Source: Rhizobium album (GTDB lineage Bacteria; Pseudomonadota; Alphaproteobacteria; Rhizobiales; Rhizobiaceae). Taken from it: a DNA stretch of 64,000 nt. The translations under genes were made by a program, and so were the position numbers. The stretch covers positions 248,001 to 312,000 of the forward strand of contig NZ_QFBC01000004.1 of assembly GCF_003122325.1 (NCBI RefSeq), written 5' to 3'. Within the stretch, counting starts at the first letter, position 1; every line of letters starts with the position of its first letter. The notes below the pieces were generated by a model. It ran no database searches, was not told the origin of the DNA, and was given only the letters and a program-made list of their open reading frames with translations. This document shows, one piece after another, positions 1 through 10,147 of this stretch.

Positions 1-169
1 TCTCGATCGTCTCCATGGTGAGTTCGAGATCGCGGGTGACCTCGTAGCAGAGCAGGGTCGAGATTTCCCGAAGCAGCCGGCGAAAGCTGGCTGTCGAGGT
101 TTCCTTGCGGCGCATGATGGTCAGCTTGTGCTGCACCAGCGGGTGATCGATGACTGTAACGCCGTCCAT
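1..169 (-). CDS. upp: Uracil phosphoribosyltransferase, N-terminal part (runs off the window)
   Basis: Cytosolic pyrimidine salvage enzyme that makes UMP from uracil and PRPP. Only the first 56 codons lie in the window; the rest continues past base 1. Translation from the ATG at 167-169 (read on the minus strand) begins [20 protein letters not shown] and continues with [20 protein letters not shown]. The [12 protein letters not shown] opening and the [12 protein letters not shown] helix are highly characteristic of Upp. The ATG start matches the usual family N-terminus. It follows xfp on the same strand with about 170 bp between them. The PRPP-binding part is outside the window, so completeness cannot be judged. 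Confidence 0.93.
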   Translation of the reverse strand, partial: MDGVTVIDHPLVQHKLTIMRRKETSTASFRRLLREISTLLCYEVTRDLELTMETIE

Positions 170-300
170 GAAAATCCACCTTCCGGGCTGTTGCGCGATG
201 TCATGTTTCTTTCACGGAAAACGCCGCGGCTGCAAGAGAGGATGCGCGTTTTGACGCTTCATCCCCAGATGCGAAAGGTTAAATCGCCCGACGACGCAGG

Positions 301-328
301 GCGGCCGGTGTGCGGAAAAGCCGGCCGC
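301..328 (-). terminator. GC-rich hairpin just downstream of xfp
   Basis: A perfect 8-bp inverted repeat (GCGGCCGG at 301-308, CCGGCCGC at 321-328) with a 12-nt loop lies 14 bp beyond the xfp stop codon. There is no T-run after it on the minus strand, so it is not a canonical intrinsic terminator. It may protect the 3' end of the xfp mRNA. The remainder of 170-342 shows nothing recognisable. Confidence 0.35.
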
Positions 329-342
329 TCGCGGGATTGCGC

Positions 343-2739
343 CTACCCCTTGTCGTAAGGCCACACCCAGTTCTGGATTTCCGGCATGTCCTCGCCGTGC
401 TTGCAGACATACCGTTTGTGCTCGCCGAGCTTGGCGGTCATCTGGTCGACGGTGTCTTTGGCCCGCGCCGCCAGGCCCGGCACCCGTTCGATGGCGGCGA
501 GCGCCAGGTGGTAGCGGTCGATCTTGTTCAAGACAGCCATGTCGAAGGGCGTCGTGGTCGTACCCTCGTCGATGAAACCGTGCACGTGCATGTTGTCGTG
601 GTTGGTCCGTTTGTAGGTCAGCCGGTGGATCAGGTAGGGATAGCCGTGATAGGCGAAGATCACCGGCCGGTCGCGGGTGAACAGCTGGTTGAACAGAGCA
701 TCCGGCAGGCCGTGCGGATGCTGGTCCGGCGATTGCAGCGTCATCAGGTCGACGACGTTGACGACGCGGATGCGCAGGTCCGGCAAGGCCTGGCGCAGGA
801 GATCGACGGCCGCGAGCGTTTCCATGGTCGGCACGTCGCCGGCGCAGGCCATCACCACGTCGGGTTCGAAACCCGGTTCCTCGGTGCCCGCCCAGTGCCA
901 GATGCCGGCGCCGTCCTCGCAATGGCGGATCGCTTCGTCCATCGACAGCCATTGCGGCTCCGGCTGCTTGCCGGCGACGATGACGTTGATGCGGTCATAG
1001 GTCTTCAGGCAATGATCGCCGGCCCAGAGCAGCGTGTTGGCGTCCGGCGGCAGGTAGATGCGCACCACGTCGGCGGTCTTGTTGGCGACGAGATCGACGA
1101 AGCCGGGATCCTGGTGGCTGAAGCCGTTATGGTCCTGCCGCCATACATGCGAGGTCAGCAGATAGTTGAGCGAGGAGACCGGCCGTCGCCATTCCAGCCC
1201 GCGCGAGACTTTCAGCCACTTGGCATGCTGGTTGAACATCGAATCGACGATGTGGATGAAGGCCTCGTAGCAGGAAAACAGCCCGTGGCGGCCGGTGAGC
1301 AGGTATCCTTCCAGCCAGCCCTGGCACAGGTGCTCGCTCAGCACCTCCATGACCCGGCCGCGGCGGGCCAGATGTTCGTCATAGGGCTCCAGATCGGCCA
1401 TCCACACCCGGTCGGTGACGGCGAAGACGTCGCCCAGCCGATTCGATTCGGTTTCGTCGGGGCCGAAGATGCGGAAATTCGCCGACGCCTCGTTGAGCGT
1501 CAGCGCATCGCGCAGGTAACCGCCGAGCACCTTGGTCGACTGCACCATCTCGCCGCCGCGCCTTCCCACCTTGACGGCGTGGTCGCGGATATCGGGCAGT
1601 TTCAACTCGCGGCGAAGCTGGCCGCCATTGGCATGCGGATTGGCGCCCATGCGCCGGCTGCCGCGCGGCGCCAGGGCCTTCAGCTCGGCGATCAGCCCGC
1701 CCTTTTCGTCGAACAGTTCCTCCGGCCTGTAGCTGCGCATCCAGTCCTCGAGGATCTGGCGGTGGCCGGCATCCTTGCGGCATTCGGCGACGGGTACCTG
1801 GTGCGAGCGCCAGAACCCCTCGACCTTCTTGCCGTCCACCTCCTTCGGGCCGGTCCAGCCTTTCGGGCTGCGCAGGACGATCATCGGCCAGCGCGGCCGC
1901 GTCACCGCATCGCCTTGCGAGCGGGCGATCGCCTGGATCGCGGCGATATGGTCGAAGGCATAATCGAAGGCCGCAGCCATTTGCTGGTGCATGTCCGCCG
2001 GGTCGCTGCCCTCGACGAAGATCGGCTCGTAGCCGTAGCCGCTGAAGAGCTGCTGCAATTCCTCGTCCGGCAGTCGCGCCAAAACGGTCGGATTGGCGAT
2101 CTTGTAGCCGTTGAGGTGCAGGATCGGCAGGACGGCGCCGTCATGGGCGGGGTTGAGGAACTTGTTGGAATGCCAGGCGGCCGCAAGCGGCCCGGTTTCC
2201 GCTTCACCGTCTCCGACGACGCAGGCGACCACCAGGCCGGGATTGTCGAAAGCAGCGCCATAGGCATGCACCAGGGCGTAACCGAGTTCGCCGCCCTCAT
2301 GGATCGACCCCGGCGTCTCCGCCGCCACATGGCTCGGAATGCCGCCGGGAAAGGAAAACTGCTTGAAGAGGCGGCGCATGCCCTCCTCGTCTTCGCCGAT
2401 CTCCGGGTAGATCTCGCTGTAGCTGCCTTCGAGATAGGTGTTGGCCACAATGCCCGGCCCGCCGTGCCCCGGTCCGCAGATATAGATGACGTCGGCGTCA
2501 CGCGCCTTGATGATGCGGTTGAGGTGGGCATAGATGAAATTGAGCCCCGGCGTCGTGCCCCAGTGGCCGAGCAGACGCGGCTTGACCTGTTCGGCGGCAA
2601 GCGGCGTCTTGAGAAGCGGGTTGTCCAGCAGGTAGATCTGCCCGACGGAGAGATAGTTGGCGGCGCGCCAGTAGCGGTCGATCAGGCTGAGGTCGTGCGG
2701 TGAAAGCACGTCGGTCTTGAGGGTCGGCTGAAGCGGCAT
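343..2739 (-). CDS. xfp: Xylulose-5-phosphate/fructose-6-phosphate phosphoketolase
   Basis: TPP-dependent cytosolic enzyme that cleaves xylulose-5-P or fructose-6-P to acetyl-phosphate plus glyceraldehyde-3-P or erythrose-4-P. The protein is 798 aa, the normal family length. Visible motifs include [18 protein letters not shown] and GPGHGGPG near the N-terminus, SFPGGIPSH, the TPP/Mg signature [21 protein letters not shown], and [12 protein letters not shown] in the pyrimidine domain. The start is placed at the ATG at 2739, which has GGAGA about 8 nt upstream; the open frame extends 56 codons further without family similarity. The gene stands alone, with tadC upstream on the same strand and upp downstream. 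An FNR/FixK-like box about 70 bp upstream suggests microaerobic control. Confidence 0.96.
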   Translation of the reverse strand: MPLQPTLKTDVLSPHDLSLIDRYWRAANYLSVGQIYLLDNPLLKTPLAAEQVKPRLLGHWGTTPGLNFIYAHLNRIIKARDADVIYICGPGHGGPGIVANTYLEGSYSEIYPEIGEDEEGMRRLFKQFSFPGGIPSHVAAETPGSIHEGGELGYALVHAYGAAFDNPGLVVACVVGDGEAETGPLAAAWHSNKFLNPAHDGAVLPILHLNGYKIANPTVLARLPDEELQQLFSGYGYEPIFVEGSDPADMHQQMAAAFDYAFDHIAAIQAIARSQGDAVTRPRWPMIVLRSPKGWTGPKEVDGKKVEGFWRSHQVPVAECRKDAGHRQILEDWMRSYRPEELFDEKGGLIAELKALAPRGSRRMGANPHANGGQLRRELKLPDIRDHAVKVGRRGGEMVQSTKVLGGYLRDALTLNEASANFRIFGPDETESNRLGDVFAVTDRVWMADLEPYDEHLARRGRVMEVLSEHLCQGWLEGYLLTGRHGLFSCYEAFIHIVDSMFNQHAKWLKVSRGLEWRRPVSSLNYLLTSHVWRQDHNGFSHQDPGFVDLVANKTADVVRIYLPPDANTLLWAGDHCLKTYDRINVIVAGKQPEPQWLSMDEAIRHCEDGAGIWHWAGTEEPGFEPDVVMACAGDVPTMETLAAVDLLRQALPDLRIRVVNVVDLMTLQSPDQHPHGLPDALFNQLFTRDRPVIFAYHGYPYLIHRLTYKRTNHDNMHVHGFIDEGTTTTPFDMAVLNKIDRYHLALAAIERVPGLAARAKDTVDQMTAKLGEHKRYVCKHGEDMPEIQNWVWPYDKG

Positions 2740-2803
2740 GAAACGTCTCCTCGGTGGGGGCGATACGGTTGCTGCAAACTGGCTCGGAGAACCTTGGCCA
2801 TCC

Positions 2804-2817
2804 TTGATATAGATCAG
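2804..2817. promoter_or_regulatory. Candidate FNR/FixK anaerobox upstream of xfp
   Basis: The sequence TTGAT-ATAG-ATCAG matches the FNR/FixK-type palindrome TTGAT-N4-ATCAA at 9 of 10 conserved positions. It is centred about 71 bp upstream of the xfp start codon, in the 231-bp spacer between xfp and tadC. CRP/FNR-family activators (FnrN, FixK) bind such sites in rhizobia under low oxygen. Seen: the palindrome and its position. Inferred: regulation of xfp. Confidence 0.6.
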
Positions 2818-2970
2818 CTTTGCCGCTTGTCGCCAATTATCAGAACTGGCCTTGCATCCTGCCGTCCGTCGCGCACGCTTTACATCTCCTGCCCGCATCT
2901 TCCCCACGCGGCATGGCGATACGCAGCGTTCGGTGGATGATGCGTAAAAAAGAACGTATGCCTTGGCGGA

Positions 2971-3957
2971 TCAGAACTTGTCAGCCACCTGGATGCCGGC
3001 CGGGCCGAGGATGACGGCGACCAGCACCGGCAGGAAGAACAGGATCATCGGCACCGTCAGTTTCGGCGGCAGGGCGGCGGCCTTCTTCTCGGCCTCGTTC
3101 ATGCGTTCGTCGCGGCTTTCCTGCGCCAGCACGCGCAGCGCCTGGGCAACAGGGGTGCCGTAGCGGTCGGCCTGGATCAGCGCCTGGGTGACGTTCCTGA
3201 CCGCATCGAGCTGCGTGCGGTTGCCGAGATTTTCGAGCGCGACGCGACGATCGCTGAGAAAGGAGAGTTCGGCTGTCGTCAGCACCATTTCTTCGGCGAG
3301 CGCCGGCGATTGTTCGGCCATTTCTTCCGAAACGCGCCGCATCGCCGCTTCCATCGAGTTGCCGGCCTCGACGCAGATCAGCATCAGGTCGAGGCCGTCG
3401 GGCCAGGCGCGCTTGATGGAATGCTGCCGTTTCGACATCCGATTCGAGACGTAGATGTTCGGCGCATAGAAACCGACATACCCGATCACCACCGTCAACA
3501 GGATACGCAACGGCAACGGCTTGTCGCCGAGATTGCCGAGCACGAACACCCAGACGATGCCCAGAACCAGGAAAATGAAGGGCAGGATGAACCGTGCCGC
3601 GAGAAACATGTTGAGCGCGTTCTGCGACCGCAGGCCGGCGGCCCGCAGCTTGTTAATGGTGTTGGCATCGACCAGCGCTTCCCTGAGATTGAAGCGTTCG
3701 ACGATCTGCTGCGCCGACTGGCTCTTCTGCGTTCGCAGCGAACCCTTCGGCGTCGCCTGGTCGACGTTCATGCGGGCGCGTTCGCGGGCGCGGATCTGGT
3801 CGCGCTCGACGGACACGGCCTTCATCCGCTTGCCCAGTTCGCCGCGCTCGAAAAACGGCATGGCGAAGGAATAGAGCGAGGCAAAAACGGCGATCGCCAC
3901 CAGCACCGCCAGGATCGTGGTGGGGTCGGTCAGTCTGGCGGCGAGATCTGCGGTCAT
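2971..3957 (-). CDS. tadC: Tad pilus inner-membrane platform protein TadC/CpaH (T2SS-F family)
   Basis: The 328-aa protein has hydrophobic segments near residues 15-35 and 120-165 and at the C-terminus, and the GspF/T2SSF-type cytoplasmic region, including DLMLICVEAGNSMEAAMRRV. This is the layout of TadC. With TadB it forms the inner-membrane platform on which the CpaF ATPase drives Flp pilin assembly. It is the last gene of the minus-strand series, 16 bp after tadB. The TPR gene tadD, which commonly follows tadC, is absent; xfp follows instead. The start ATG at 3957 has only a weak Shine-Dalgarno, consistent with translational coupling. Confidence 0.93.
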   Translation of the reverse strand: MTADLAARLTDPTTILAVLVAIAVFASLYSFAMPFFERGELGKRMKAVSVERDQIRARERARMNVDQATPKGSLRTQKSQSAQQIVERFNLREALVDANTINKLRAAGLRSQNALNMFLAARFILPFIFLVLGIVWVFVLGNLGDKPLPLRILLTVVIGYVGFYAPNIYVSNRMSKRQHSIKRAWPDGLDLMLICVEAGNSMEAAMRRVSEEMAEQSPALAEEMVLTTAELSFLSDRRVALENLGNRTQLDAVRNVTQALIQADRYGTPVAQALRVLAQESRDERMNEAEKKAAALPPKLTVPMILFFLPVLVAVILGPAGIQVADKF

Positions 3958-3973
3958 AGAGATTCCAATCCGA

Positions 3974-4978
3974 TCAAATGTCGAAACTGACCATGTTTTT
4001 CATGACAAAAATGCCGATCGACATCCAGATCGCCGAGCAGACGAGAATGAGATGTCCGCGCGGATCGGTGAACAGCAGCATGATGTAACCGGGCGAGGTC
4101 AGGTAGACGAGGAAGGCGACGATGAACGGCAAGGCACCGATGATCACCGCCGACGCCTTGGCTTCCATCGACAACGCCGCAACCTTCGCCTTCATCTTCT
4201 TGCGTTCGCGCAGCACCTTGGCGAGGTTGCCCAAAGCTTCGGACAGGTTGCCGCCCGCCTGGGCCTGGATGTTGATGACGATGGCGAAGAAGTTGACCTC
4301 CTGCAGCGGGATCGACGTGTGCATGCGGGTGCAGGCGTCGGGAATGCTCATGCCCATCTGCTGCGATTCGACCACGCGCCGGAACTCGGACTTGACCGGT
4401 TCCTGGCCGTCGGCGGCGATCATCCGCAGCGCGTCGTTCAGCGGCAGGCCGGACTTGATGGCGCGCACCATGACGTCGAGCGAGTTCGGAAACTCCTCGA
4501 GAAACTTGTTCTTCCGCCGGCGGATGAGAAATCCGACCACCCAGCGCGGCAGGCCGATCGAGGCGGCAAAGGCAAGGCCGACGGCCAGCAGCAGCGACGC
4601 CCCCAGCAGGAACGCCACGAAAAATGTCACCAGCCCCAGGCCGACGCTGCCGAGGTAAAAATGCTTCATCGCCAGAGGCAGACCGGTCTGCACCAGCCGT
4701 GTCTTCATCCCGGCCGTCTTGACGCCCTTCTGGCTGCGCTTCTCCATCTCCTTGATGGAATCCTGCATCGACTTGCGGCGCTTGGACAGTTCGTCGACGC
4801 GGTCGCGCGCCGCCTTCACCTTGCCGGCGTCGGTCTCGGCGGACTTGACGCGATTGACGCGCCCTTCGGTCTTCTTCTGGGTCTCGATCGTGGAAAAGAG
4901 CACGCCATAGGCAAGCGCGCCGGCGGCGATGGCCACCAGCGCGATGAGTCCCAATATGGACGGATCAATTCCGAACAT
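3974..4978 (-). CDS. tadB: Tad pilus inner-membrane platform protein TadB/CpaG (T2SS-F family)
   Basis: This 334-aa membrane protein starts with a transmembrane segment (residues 9-28), followed by a Lys/Arg-rich coiled stretch (about 35-85), further membrane segments, and a T2SSF domain with SLDVMVRAIKSGLPLNDALR and GGNLSEALGNLAKVLRERKK, typical of TadB. It pairs with TadC as the pilus platform. It is spaced 12 bp from cpaF upstream and 16 bp from tadC downstream. The start at 4978 has AAGGAAACCGGGGC before it. Confidence 0.94.
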   Translation of the reverse strand: MFGIDPSILGLIALVAIAAGALAYGVLFSTIETQKKTEGRVNRVKSAETDAGKVKAARDRVDELSKRRKSMQDSIKEMEKRSQKGVKTAGMKTRLVQTGLPLAMKHFYLGSVGLGLVTFFVAFLLGASLLLAVGLAFAASIGLPRWVVGFLIRRRKNKFLEEFPNSLDVMVRAIKSGLPLNDALRMIAADGQEPVKSEFRRVVESQQMGMSIPDACTRMHTSIPLQEVNFFAIVINIQAQAGGNLSEALGNLAKVLRERKKMKAKVAALSMEAKASAVIIGALPFIVAFLVYLTSPGYIMLLFTDPRGHLILVCSAIWMSIGIFVMKNMVSFDI

Positions 4979-4990
4979 GCCCCGGTTTCC

Positions 4991-6487
4991 TTATCTCGAC
5001 TTGTCTTCCATCGCGTCCAACGCCGCGGCCAGGCGCCGCTCCTCGTTGAAGTAGCGGGCACGGTCCCAGAAATGCGGCTTGCCGATGCCGGTCGACTTGT
5101 GACGGCCGATGATGCGACCGTTGGCGTCTTCGCCTTCGAGCTCGTAGCGCATCAGGTCCTGGGTGATGATGACGTCGCCTTCCATGCCCAGCACCTCGGT
5201 GATGTGGGTGATGCGGCGCGAACCGTCGCGCAGGCGGGCCGCCTGGATGATGACGTCGACGGAACTGGAAATGATTTCGCGCACCGTCTTGGCCGGCAGC
5301 GTAAAACCACCCATGGCGATCATCGATTCCATGCGGCTCAGGCATTCGCGCGGCGTGTTGGCGTGGATGGTGCCCATCGAGCCGTCGTGACCGGTGTTCA
5401 TCGCCTGCAAGAGGTCGAAGACCTCCGGTCCGCGCACTTCGCCGACGATGATGCGTTCGGGACGCATACGCAGGCAGTTCTTGACGAGGTCGCGCATGGT
5501 GATCTCGCCCTCGCCTTCGATGTTCGGCGGACGGGTTTCGAGCCGCACCACATGTGGCTGCTGCAGCTGCAGTTCGGCGGTGTCTTCGCAGGTGATGACG
5601 CGTTCGTCGGTATCGATGTAGCGCGTCAGGCAGTTGAGCAATGTCGTCTTGCCCGAGCCGGTACCGCCGGAGATGATGACATTGCAGCGCACCCGGCCGA
5701 CGATCTGCAGCACGGTCGCGCCGTCGGGCGTGATGGCGCCGAACTTCACCAGCTGGTCGAGGTTGAGCTTGTCCTTCTTGAATTTACGGATCGTCAGGGC
5801 CGGGCCGTCGATGGCGAGCGGCGGAGCGATGACGTTGACGCGCGAGCCGTCCGGCAGGCGCGCGTCGCAGATCGGCGAGGATTCGTCGACGCGACGGCCG
5901 ACCTGGCTGACGATGCGCTGGCAGATCGACAGCAGCTGCGAATTGTCGCGGAAGCGGATGTCCGAGGGGATCGACTTGCCGCCGACTTCGATGAAGGTCT
6001 GGCCGGCGCCGTTGACCATGATGTCGGAGATGTCGTCGCGGGCGAGCAGCGGCTCCAGGGGACCGTAGCCAAGAACGTCGTTGCAGATATCGTCGAGCAG
6101 CTCTTCCTGCTCGGAGATCGACATCGCGAAGTTCTTGATGGTGATGATGTCGTTGACGATGTCGCGGATTTCTTCGCGGGCGCTTTCCGTGTCGAGCTTG
6201 GCGAGCTGCGACAGGTCGATCGTGTCGATCAGCGCCGAGAAGACCTGCGACTTGGTGTCGTAATAGTCCTCGGCGCGGGCCGGGCGGCGGCGCGTGCCGG
6301 ACGCCTGCAACGGCGGCGGCGCCACCTGCTGGCGGGCAGCCGGCGCCGGCTCGACCGGCGTGCTGGCCGCTGCGGCGGCGGAGACGGCCGGAGGCGGGGC
6401 GATATCGGCCTGGGCTATCGCCTGCGGCGGCGGGGCGACGCTGCCGCCGCCCTTTCCGAAACCATCGCTGCTACGTTTGCCGAACAT
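4991..6487 (-). CDS. cpaF: Tad pilus assembly/retraction ATPase CpaF/TadA
   Basis: This 498-aa type II/IV secretion ATPase hydrolyses ATP at the cytoplasmic face to power Flp pilus assembly. Residues 18-62 form a Pro/Ala-rich linker. The Walker A motif GGTGSGKTT lies at about 274-282, the Walker B-type [16 protein letters not shown] at about 345-360, and the His box [18 protein letters not shown] at about 365-382. It sits between cpaE (30 bp upstream) and tadB in canonical cpa order. Confidence 0.97.
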   Translation of the reverse strand: MFGKRSSDGFGKGGGSVAPPPQAIAQADIAPPPAVSAAAAASTPVEPAPAARQQVAPPPLQASGTRRRPARAEDYYDTKSQVFSALIDTIDLSQLAKLDTESAREEIRDIVNDIITIKNFAMSISEQEELLDDICNDVLGYGPLEPLLARDDISDIMVNGAGQTFIEVGGKSIPSDIRFRDNSQLLSICQRIVSQVGRRVDESSPICDARLPDGSRVNVIAPPLAIDGPALTIRKFKKDKLNLDQLVKFGAITPDGATVLQIVGRVRCNVIISGGTGSGKTTLLNCLTRYIDTDERVITCEDTAELQLQQPHVVRLETRPPNIEGEGEITMRDLVKNCLRMRPERIIVGEVRGPEVFDLLQAMNTGHDGSMGTIHANTPRECLSRMESMIAMGGFTLPAKTVREIISSSVDVIIQAARLRDGSRRITHITEVLGMEGDVIITQDLMRYELEGEDANGRIIGRHKSTGIGKPHFWDRARYFNEERRLAAALDAMEDKSR

Positions 6488-6517
6488 GAGAATGACCCAA
6501 TCTACGAGACTTCGGTA

Positions 6518-7807
6518 CTATTTGCGTCCGAGAAGGCCGAGGACCTTGCCGAGCCCGCCCTTCTTCGGTTTCTTGACGCTGGCGCGCCCGGTGACGATAT
6601 GCGCCAGCTGCGAAAAGGTTTCCGCCGTCGGCGACTTGGCGTCGATCTCCGAGATCATCCGCCCGCTGTTGGCGGCGTTGCCGAACAGCTGCGGATCGAA
6701 GGTGACGATCGCCACGGGATCGGTTTCCAGCGGTTCGCAGAAATCGGACGTGGAGATTTCCGGCCGCTTCGGCATGCCGACCTGGTTGAGGATCAGGTGC
6801 GGCGGCCTGTCGTTGGGCCTGAGTTTCTTCAGCGCATCCAGCATGTTCTTGGTGTTGCGCAGGTTGGCGAGATCCGGAGAGGCGGTGATCACCACCTCGT
6901 CGGCGCCAGCGAGAACCGTGCGTGTCCACTCGGACCACATGTGCGGCACGTCGAGAACGGTGACCGGCGCGGTGCGCTGCAGGATCTCCAGGACCGGCAG
7001 GAAGGCATCGCCATGGAAATCATAGGCCCGGTCGAGCATCGACGGCGCCGCGAGAAGCGAAAGATGTTCGGAGCACTTCGCCAGCAGGCGATCGAGGAAC
7101 ATCTCGTCAAGACGATCCGGCGAAAACACCGCCTCGGCCATGCCCTGCGTCGGGTCCTGGTCGAAATCGATATTTGCCGTGCCGTAGGGCAGGTCGAGGT
7201 CGGCGAGGATCGTCTCGGTGGAAAACAGGTTGGAAATGCCGAAGGCGCAGTTGTGGGCGATGGTCGAGGACCCCACACCGCCCTTGGCGCCGATGAAGGC
7301 GATCGAGCGGCCGAGCGGCTCGGCCTCGGGATCGACGAAGATCGTCGAGATCGCCGCCAAGGTGTCGGCCATGGACACCGGCATCACCATATATTCGGAA
7401 ATGCCGTTGCGGATCAGGTCGCGATAAAGGCCGATATCGTTGTAGCGGCCGATCAGCACCACCTTGGTCGAGGGATCGCAGACCTCGGCCAGCGGCGCAA
7501 GCTCGGCCAGCAGGGCCGCCGGTTCGGCTGCGGTTTCGAGGATGATCAGGTTCGGCGTCGGCACGGAAGCGAACATGTTGGCCGCCGCCGAGATACCGCC
7601 GGCATTGACCCGCATGTTGACCTTGGCCATGCGCCGGTCCTGGCTGCATTTCTCCATCACCCGCTGCATCGCCTCGCTTTCGCAAAAGGCATGCACGGAA
7701 ATGCGCGGCAGCGGACGCAGGTGCTCGATATCGCTCGGGCGCGTCTGGTCCTCGCCGTGCGGGCCGCCGGCGTCGCCGGATTTGATGTCGTATTCTATCG
7801 CGCTCAT
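6518..7807 (-). CDS. cpaE: Tad pilus localisation ATPase CpaE/TadZ
   Basis: This 429-aa protein of the MinD/ParA-like TadZ family places the Tad machine in the cell. The N-terminal 160 residues form a receiver-like domain (TKVVLIGRYNDIGLYRDLIRNG). A deviant Walker A, KGGVGSST, follows at about 175-182, then LADLDLPYGTANIDFDQDP, the Walker A' partner region typical of CpaE. The C-terminal tail is basic and Gly-rich. It is encoded 32 bp after cpaD and 30 bp before cpaF. Confidence 0.95.
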   Translation of the reverse strand: MSAIEYDIKSGDAGGPHGEDQTRPSDIEHLRPLPRISVHAFCESEAMQRVMEKCSQDRRMAKVNMRVNAGGISAAANMFASVPTPNLIILETAAEPAALLAELAPLAEVCDPSTKVVLIGRYNDIGLYRDLIRNGISEYMVMPVSMADTLAAISTIFVDPEAEPLGRSIAFIGAKGGVGSSTIAHNCAFGISNLFSTETILADLDLPYGTANIDFDQDPTQGMAEAVFSPDRLDEMFLDRLLAKCSEHLSLLAAPSMLDRAYDFHGDAFLPVLEILQRTAPVTVLDVPHMWSEWTRTVLAGADEVVITASPDLANLRNTKNMLDALKKLRPNDRPPHLILNQVGMPKRPEISTSDFCEPLETDPVAIVTFDPQLFGNAANSGRMISEIDAKSPTAETFSQLAHIVTGRASVKKPKKGGLGKVLGLLGRK

Positions 7808-7839
7808 CTGTTTCTTCCTGGCCTTCGCCCGTGCCGTCG

Positions 7840-8559
7840 TTACTCCGCGGTGGCGGTGCTCTTTCCTTCACGATACAATCCGATCACCGTCGTCCGGCGC
7901 TTCGCATCGATCGGGGTCATGCCGCGCGGCGCCACCAGATCCATCGGATTGGCGATCTGGGCTGCAAGGTTGCTCTGCGAGGCGCAGCCGAAATTGTAGT
8001 AGTTCTTGTTTTCGGCCGTGTTGTTGGTGATGTCTTCCGGCCACTGGCCGCATTCGTTGGTCATGGCGGTGATCGCCACGTAGCTGAGGCGGATCGGTGC
8101 CGCGTCGCCGTCCGGGGAGGCGCCGTAAGCGGTTTCGACCATCTTCGGCCGCGGCACGCCGGCCTCGGCCATTACCTGGCGCAGCTCGCGCCGCAGATGG
8201 GAGGCGGCCGCCGCATTGGCCGAACCTTCCGGATACTGGATCTGGAAGATGCCCGAAGCGTCGGTGCGGTAGTTCGCCAGGAAACCATGGATCGCATCGC
8301 GGGTGCCGACCGTCAGGCGCCGGTCGCCGGAACCGACGGGAATGTCGAGCGTGTGCTCGACCTCGGCCAGCGAGATCGGATGGCGGGTGCGGTAGTCGTC
8401 GGGGATCGCCCCCGTCGACATCCGGTCGCGATTGTTGCCGCAGCCGGCGAGCATGCCGGCCGATGCCACGACCAGGGTGATGGCGGCGGCGCGGAGGAAG
8501 GGGCGGATCGGCTGCACGAGCATGTCTTTTCCGGAAATCGCGTTCTTGAAATTCGTCAT
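7840..8559 (-). CDS. cpaD: Pilus assembly lipoprotein CpaD
   Basis: This 239-aa outer-membrane-associated Tad component is thought to support the CpaC secretin. The N-terminus is a lipoprotein signal: a hydrophobic stretch (LRAAAITLVVASAGM) ends in the lipobox LAGC, followed by NNRD. The C-terminal half carries the CpaD-family ECGQWPEDITNN segment. I place the start at the ATG at 8559, 13 bp after the cpaC stop; a second in-frame Met 12 codons downstream is an alternative. A longer open frame to 8703 overlaps cpaC and is unlikely. Confidence 0.9.
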   Translation of the reverse strand: MTNFKNAISGKDMLVQPIRPFLRAAAITLVVASAGMLAGCGNNRDRMSTGAIPDDYRTRHPISLAEVEHTLDIPVGSGDRRLTVGTRDAIHGFLANYRTDASGIFQIQYPEGSANAAAASHLRRELRQVMAEAGVPRPKMVETAYGASPDGDAAPIRLSYVAITAMTNECGQWPEDITNNTAENKNYYNFGCASQSNLAAQIANPMDLVAPRGMTPIDAKRRTTVIGLYREGKSTATAE

Positions 8560-8572
8560 CGTGCCGCCCGCC

Positions 8573-10147
8573 CTACTTGTAGATGAAGCCGATCGTGCCA
8601 TGGTAGCGGCTGCCCGGAAGGATGTTTTCCTTGCGGCCGTAGACCTTGTTGACACGATTGAGGAAGAAGGCGGCGGCATCGTTTTCCGGCTGGAAATTGT
8701 CATCCGGCCGGGAAAGCTGGTTGCGGGCGACCGGACGCACCAGATAGGGCGTGGCGATGATCACCATTTCGGTCTCGTTGCGCACGAAGTCGCGGCTGCG
8801 GAAGAGCGTGCCGATGACCGGGATCTTCGACAGTCCGGGAAGCCCCGAAACCGCCTGGCGCATGTCGTCGCGCACCAGGCCGGCGATGACGATCGAACCG
8901 CCGGAAGGCAATTCGACGCTGGTGGAGGCCTCGCGCTTGCGAATGCCGAGATAGGTCACGCCCGGCACGTTATAGTTGGCGGCAGTGACGAACGAACCTT
9001 CGAAGGTCGGCTCGGAAACGTTGGTTTCGACCTTCAGGCTGATGCGCCCCGGTGACAGGACGACGGGCGTGAAGTTGAGTTCGATGCCGTATTCCGTCGT
9101 CTCGTTCTCACGTTCGACGACCGTCTTGCCGGTGTCGGCATCCTGGCTGATCTCCTGGCTCGACGCCAGGCGGAACTCGCCGCCCACCTTGAAATGCGCC
9201 GCTTCGCCGGAAATCGCCGTCAGGCTCGGCTCGGCAAGCGTGCGCATGACGCCGGCCTGTTCCATGGCGTTCATGTAGGCGGAAATATCGACGCCGCCGA
9301 AACCGCCGGTCAGGTAGTTGCCGGTAAACCAGTCGGCGGAGGCGCCGAGGTTGGTGGGGTTGCGGAAGCTGATCGCACCGTCGCGGCCGCCGATCGAGCC
9401 GCTGAAACCAAGCTGCTTCATGACAGAGCGGGTGACTTCGGCGACGGTGACCTTGAGCATCACCTGGTCTTCGCCCTCGATGGTGAGCAGGTTGACGATC
9501 TGCGATTCCTGCCGGTCTTCCGCAAAGATCGCCACGGCGCCGTCACCGTTGCTGTTGCTCGATGCGACCTGGTTGCGCGTCGTCGCCTCACCGCCCTTGA
9601 GGAAGGCGGAGGCGAGCTTTTCGGCCTGGGCCGCATCCTGCGGCGTGCGCACGCTGCCGGTGAGGACGATGTTGTCGGAGACGATCTCGACCTTGATGTC
9701 GGATTCCGGAATGAAGCGCTTCAGGTTGGCCTGCAGGCCTGTGATGTCGCGTTCGATCTCGATGTCGAGGCTGACGATCTCCTCGCCGCCCGGGCCGAAG
9801 ACGAAAATATTCGTCTGGCCGACCGTCTTGCCGAACAGGTAGATGCGCCGCGAGGTACGGGTCACCGCATCGGCCATTTCCGGATCGGACACCAGGATAT
9901 CGTGGGCATCGGTCGGCAGGTCGACGACGATCGCCTTGTTGAGGCCGAGCTTGACGCGCTTGCGCACACCCGGACCGGACTGGGCGATGCGCAGCACCGT
10001 GTCGCTGGCATAAGCGGCGCCCGCATCGGGCAGTCCCGGAACGACCTGGCCCGGCAGGCCCGAAAGCGCCAGGCAGAAGGAGAGGCCGCCGGCGATGGAA
10101 GCGCGGATTTTTTGTTTTCTCGTGTTCACTGTCTCGCTCCCGCTCAT
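8573..10147 (-). CDS. cpaC: Outer-membrane secretin CpaC/RcpA
   Basis: This 524-aa secretin forms the outer-membrane gate for the Flp pilus. The order is a signal peptide (residues about 15-40), a pilus/secretin N-domain (VKLGLNKAIVVDLPTDAHDI, with ISDPEMADAV-like residues), a BON-like segment, and a C-terminal secretin domain with LAEPSLTAISGEAAHFKVGG and the closing SGLPGLSKIPVIGTLFRSRD. The start ATG overlaps the cpaB stop by 4 bp (ATGA), indicating translational coupling. A separate small protein at 12345-12752 repeats its N-domain. Confidence 0.96.
   Translation of the reverse strand: MSGSETVNTRKQKIRASIAGGLSFCLALSGLPGQVVPGLPDAGAAYASDTVLRIAQSGPGVRKRVKLGLNKAIVVDLPTDAHDILVSDPEMADAVTRTSRRIYLFGKTVGQTNIFVFGPGGEEIVSLDIEIERDITGLQANLKRFIPESDIKVEIVSDNIVLTGSVRTPQDAAQAEKLASAFLKGGEATTRNQVASSNSNGDGAVAIFAEDRQESQIVNLLTIEGEDQVMLKVTVAEVTRSVMKQLGFSGSIGGRDGAISFRNPTNLGASADWFTGNYLTGGFGGVDISAYMNAMEQAGVMRTLAEPSLTAISGEAAHFKVGGEFRLASSQEISQDADTGKTVVERENETTEYGIELNFTPVVLSPGRISLKVETNVSEPTFEGSFVTAANYNVPGVTYLGIRKREASTSVELPSGGSIVIAGLVRDDMRQAVSGLPGLSKIPVIGTLFRSRDFVRNETEMVIIATPYLVRPVARNQLSRPDDNFQPENDAAAFFLNRVNKVYGRKENILPGSRYHGTIGFIYK

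Noticed and set aside
310-2703. A 797-codon plus-strand frame antisense to xfp
   Set aside because: xfp on the minus strand is a complete, motif-perfect phosphoketolase. The plus frame has no recognisable domain.
3917-7999. A 1360-codon open frame on the plus strand across the Tad genes
   Set aside because: It is antisense to tadC, tadB, cpaF and cpaE, which all show clear family motifs. Its composition is Arg/His/Asp-rich without domains, as expected of a GC-rich shadow frame.
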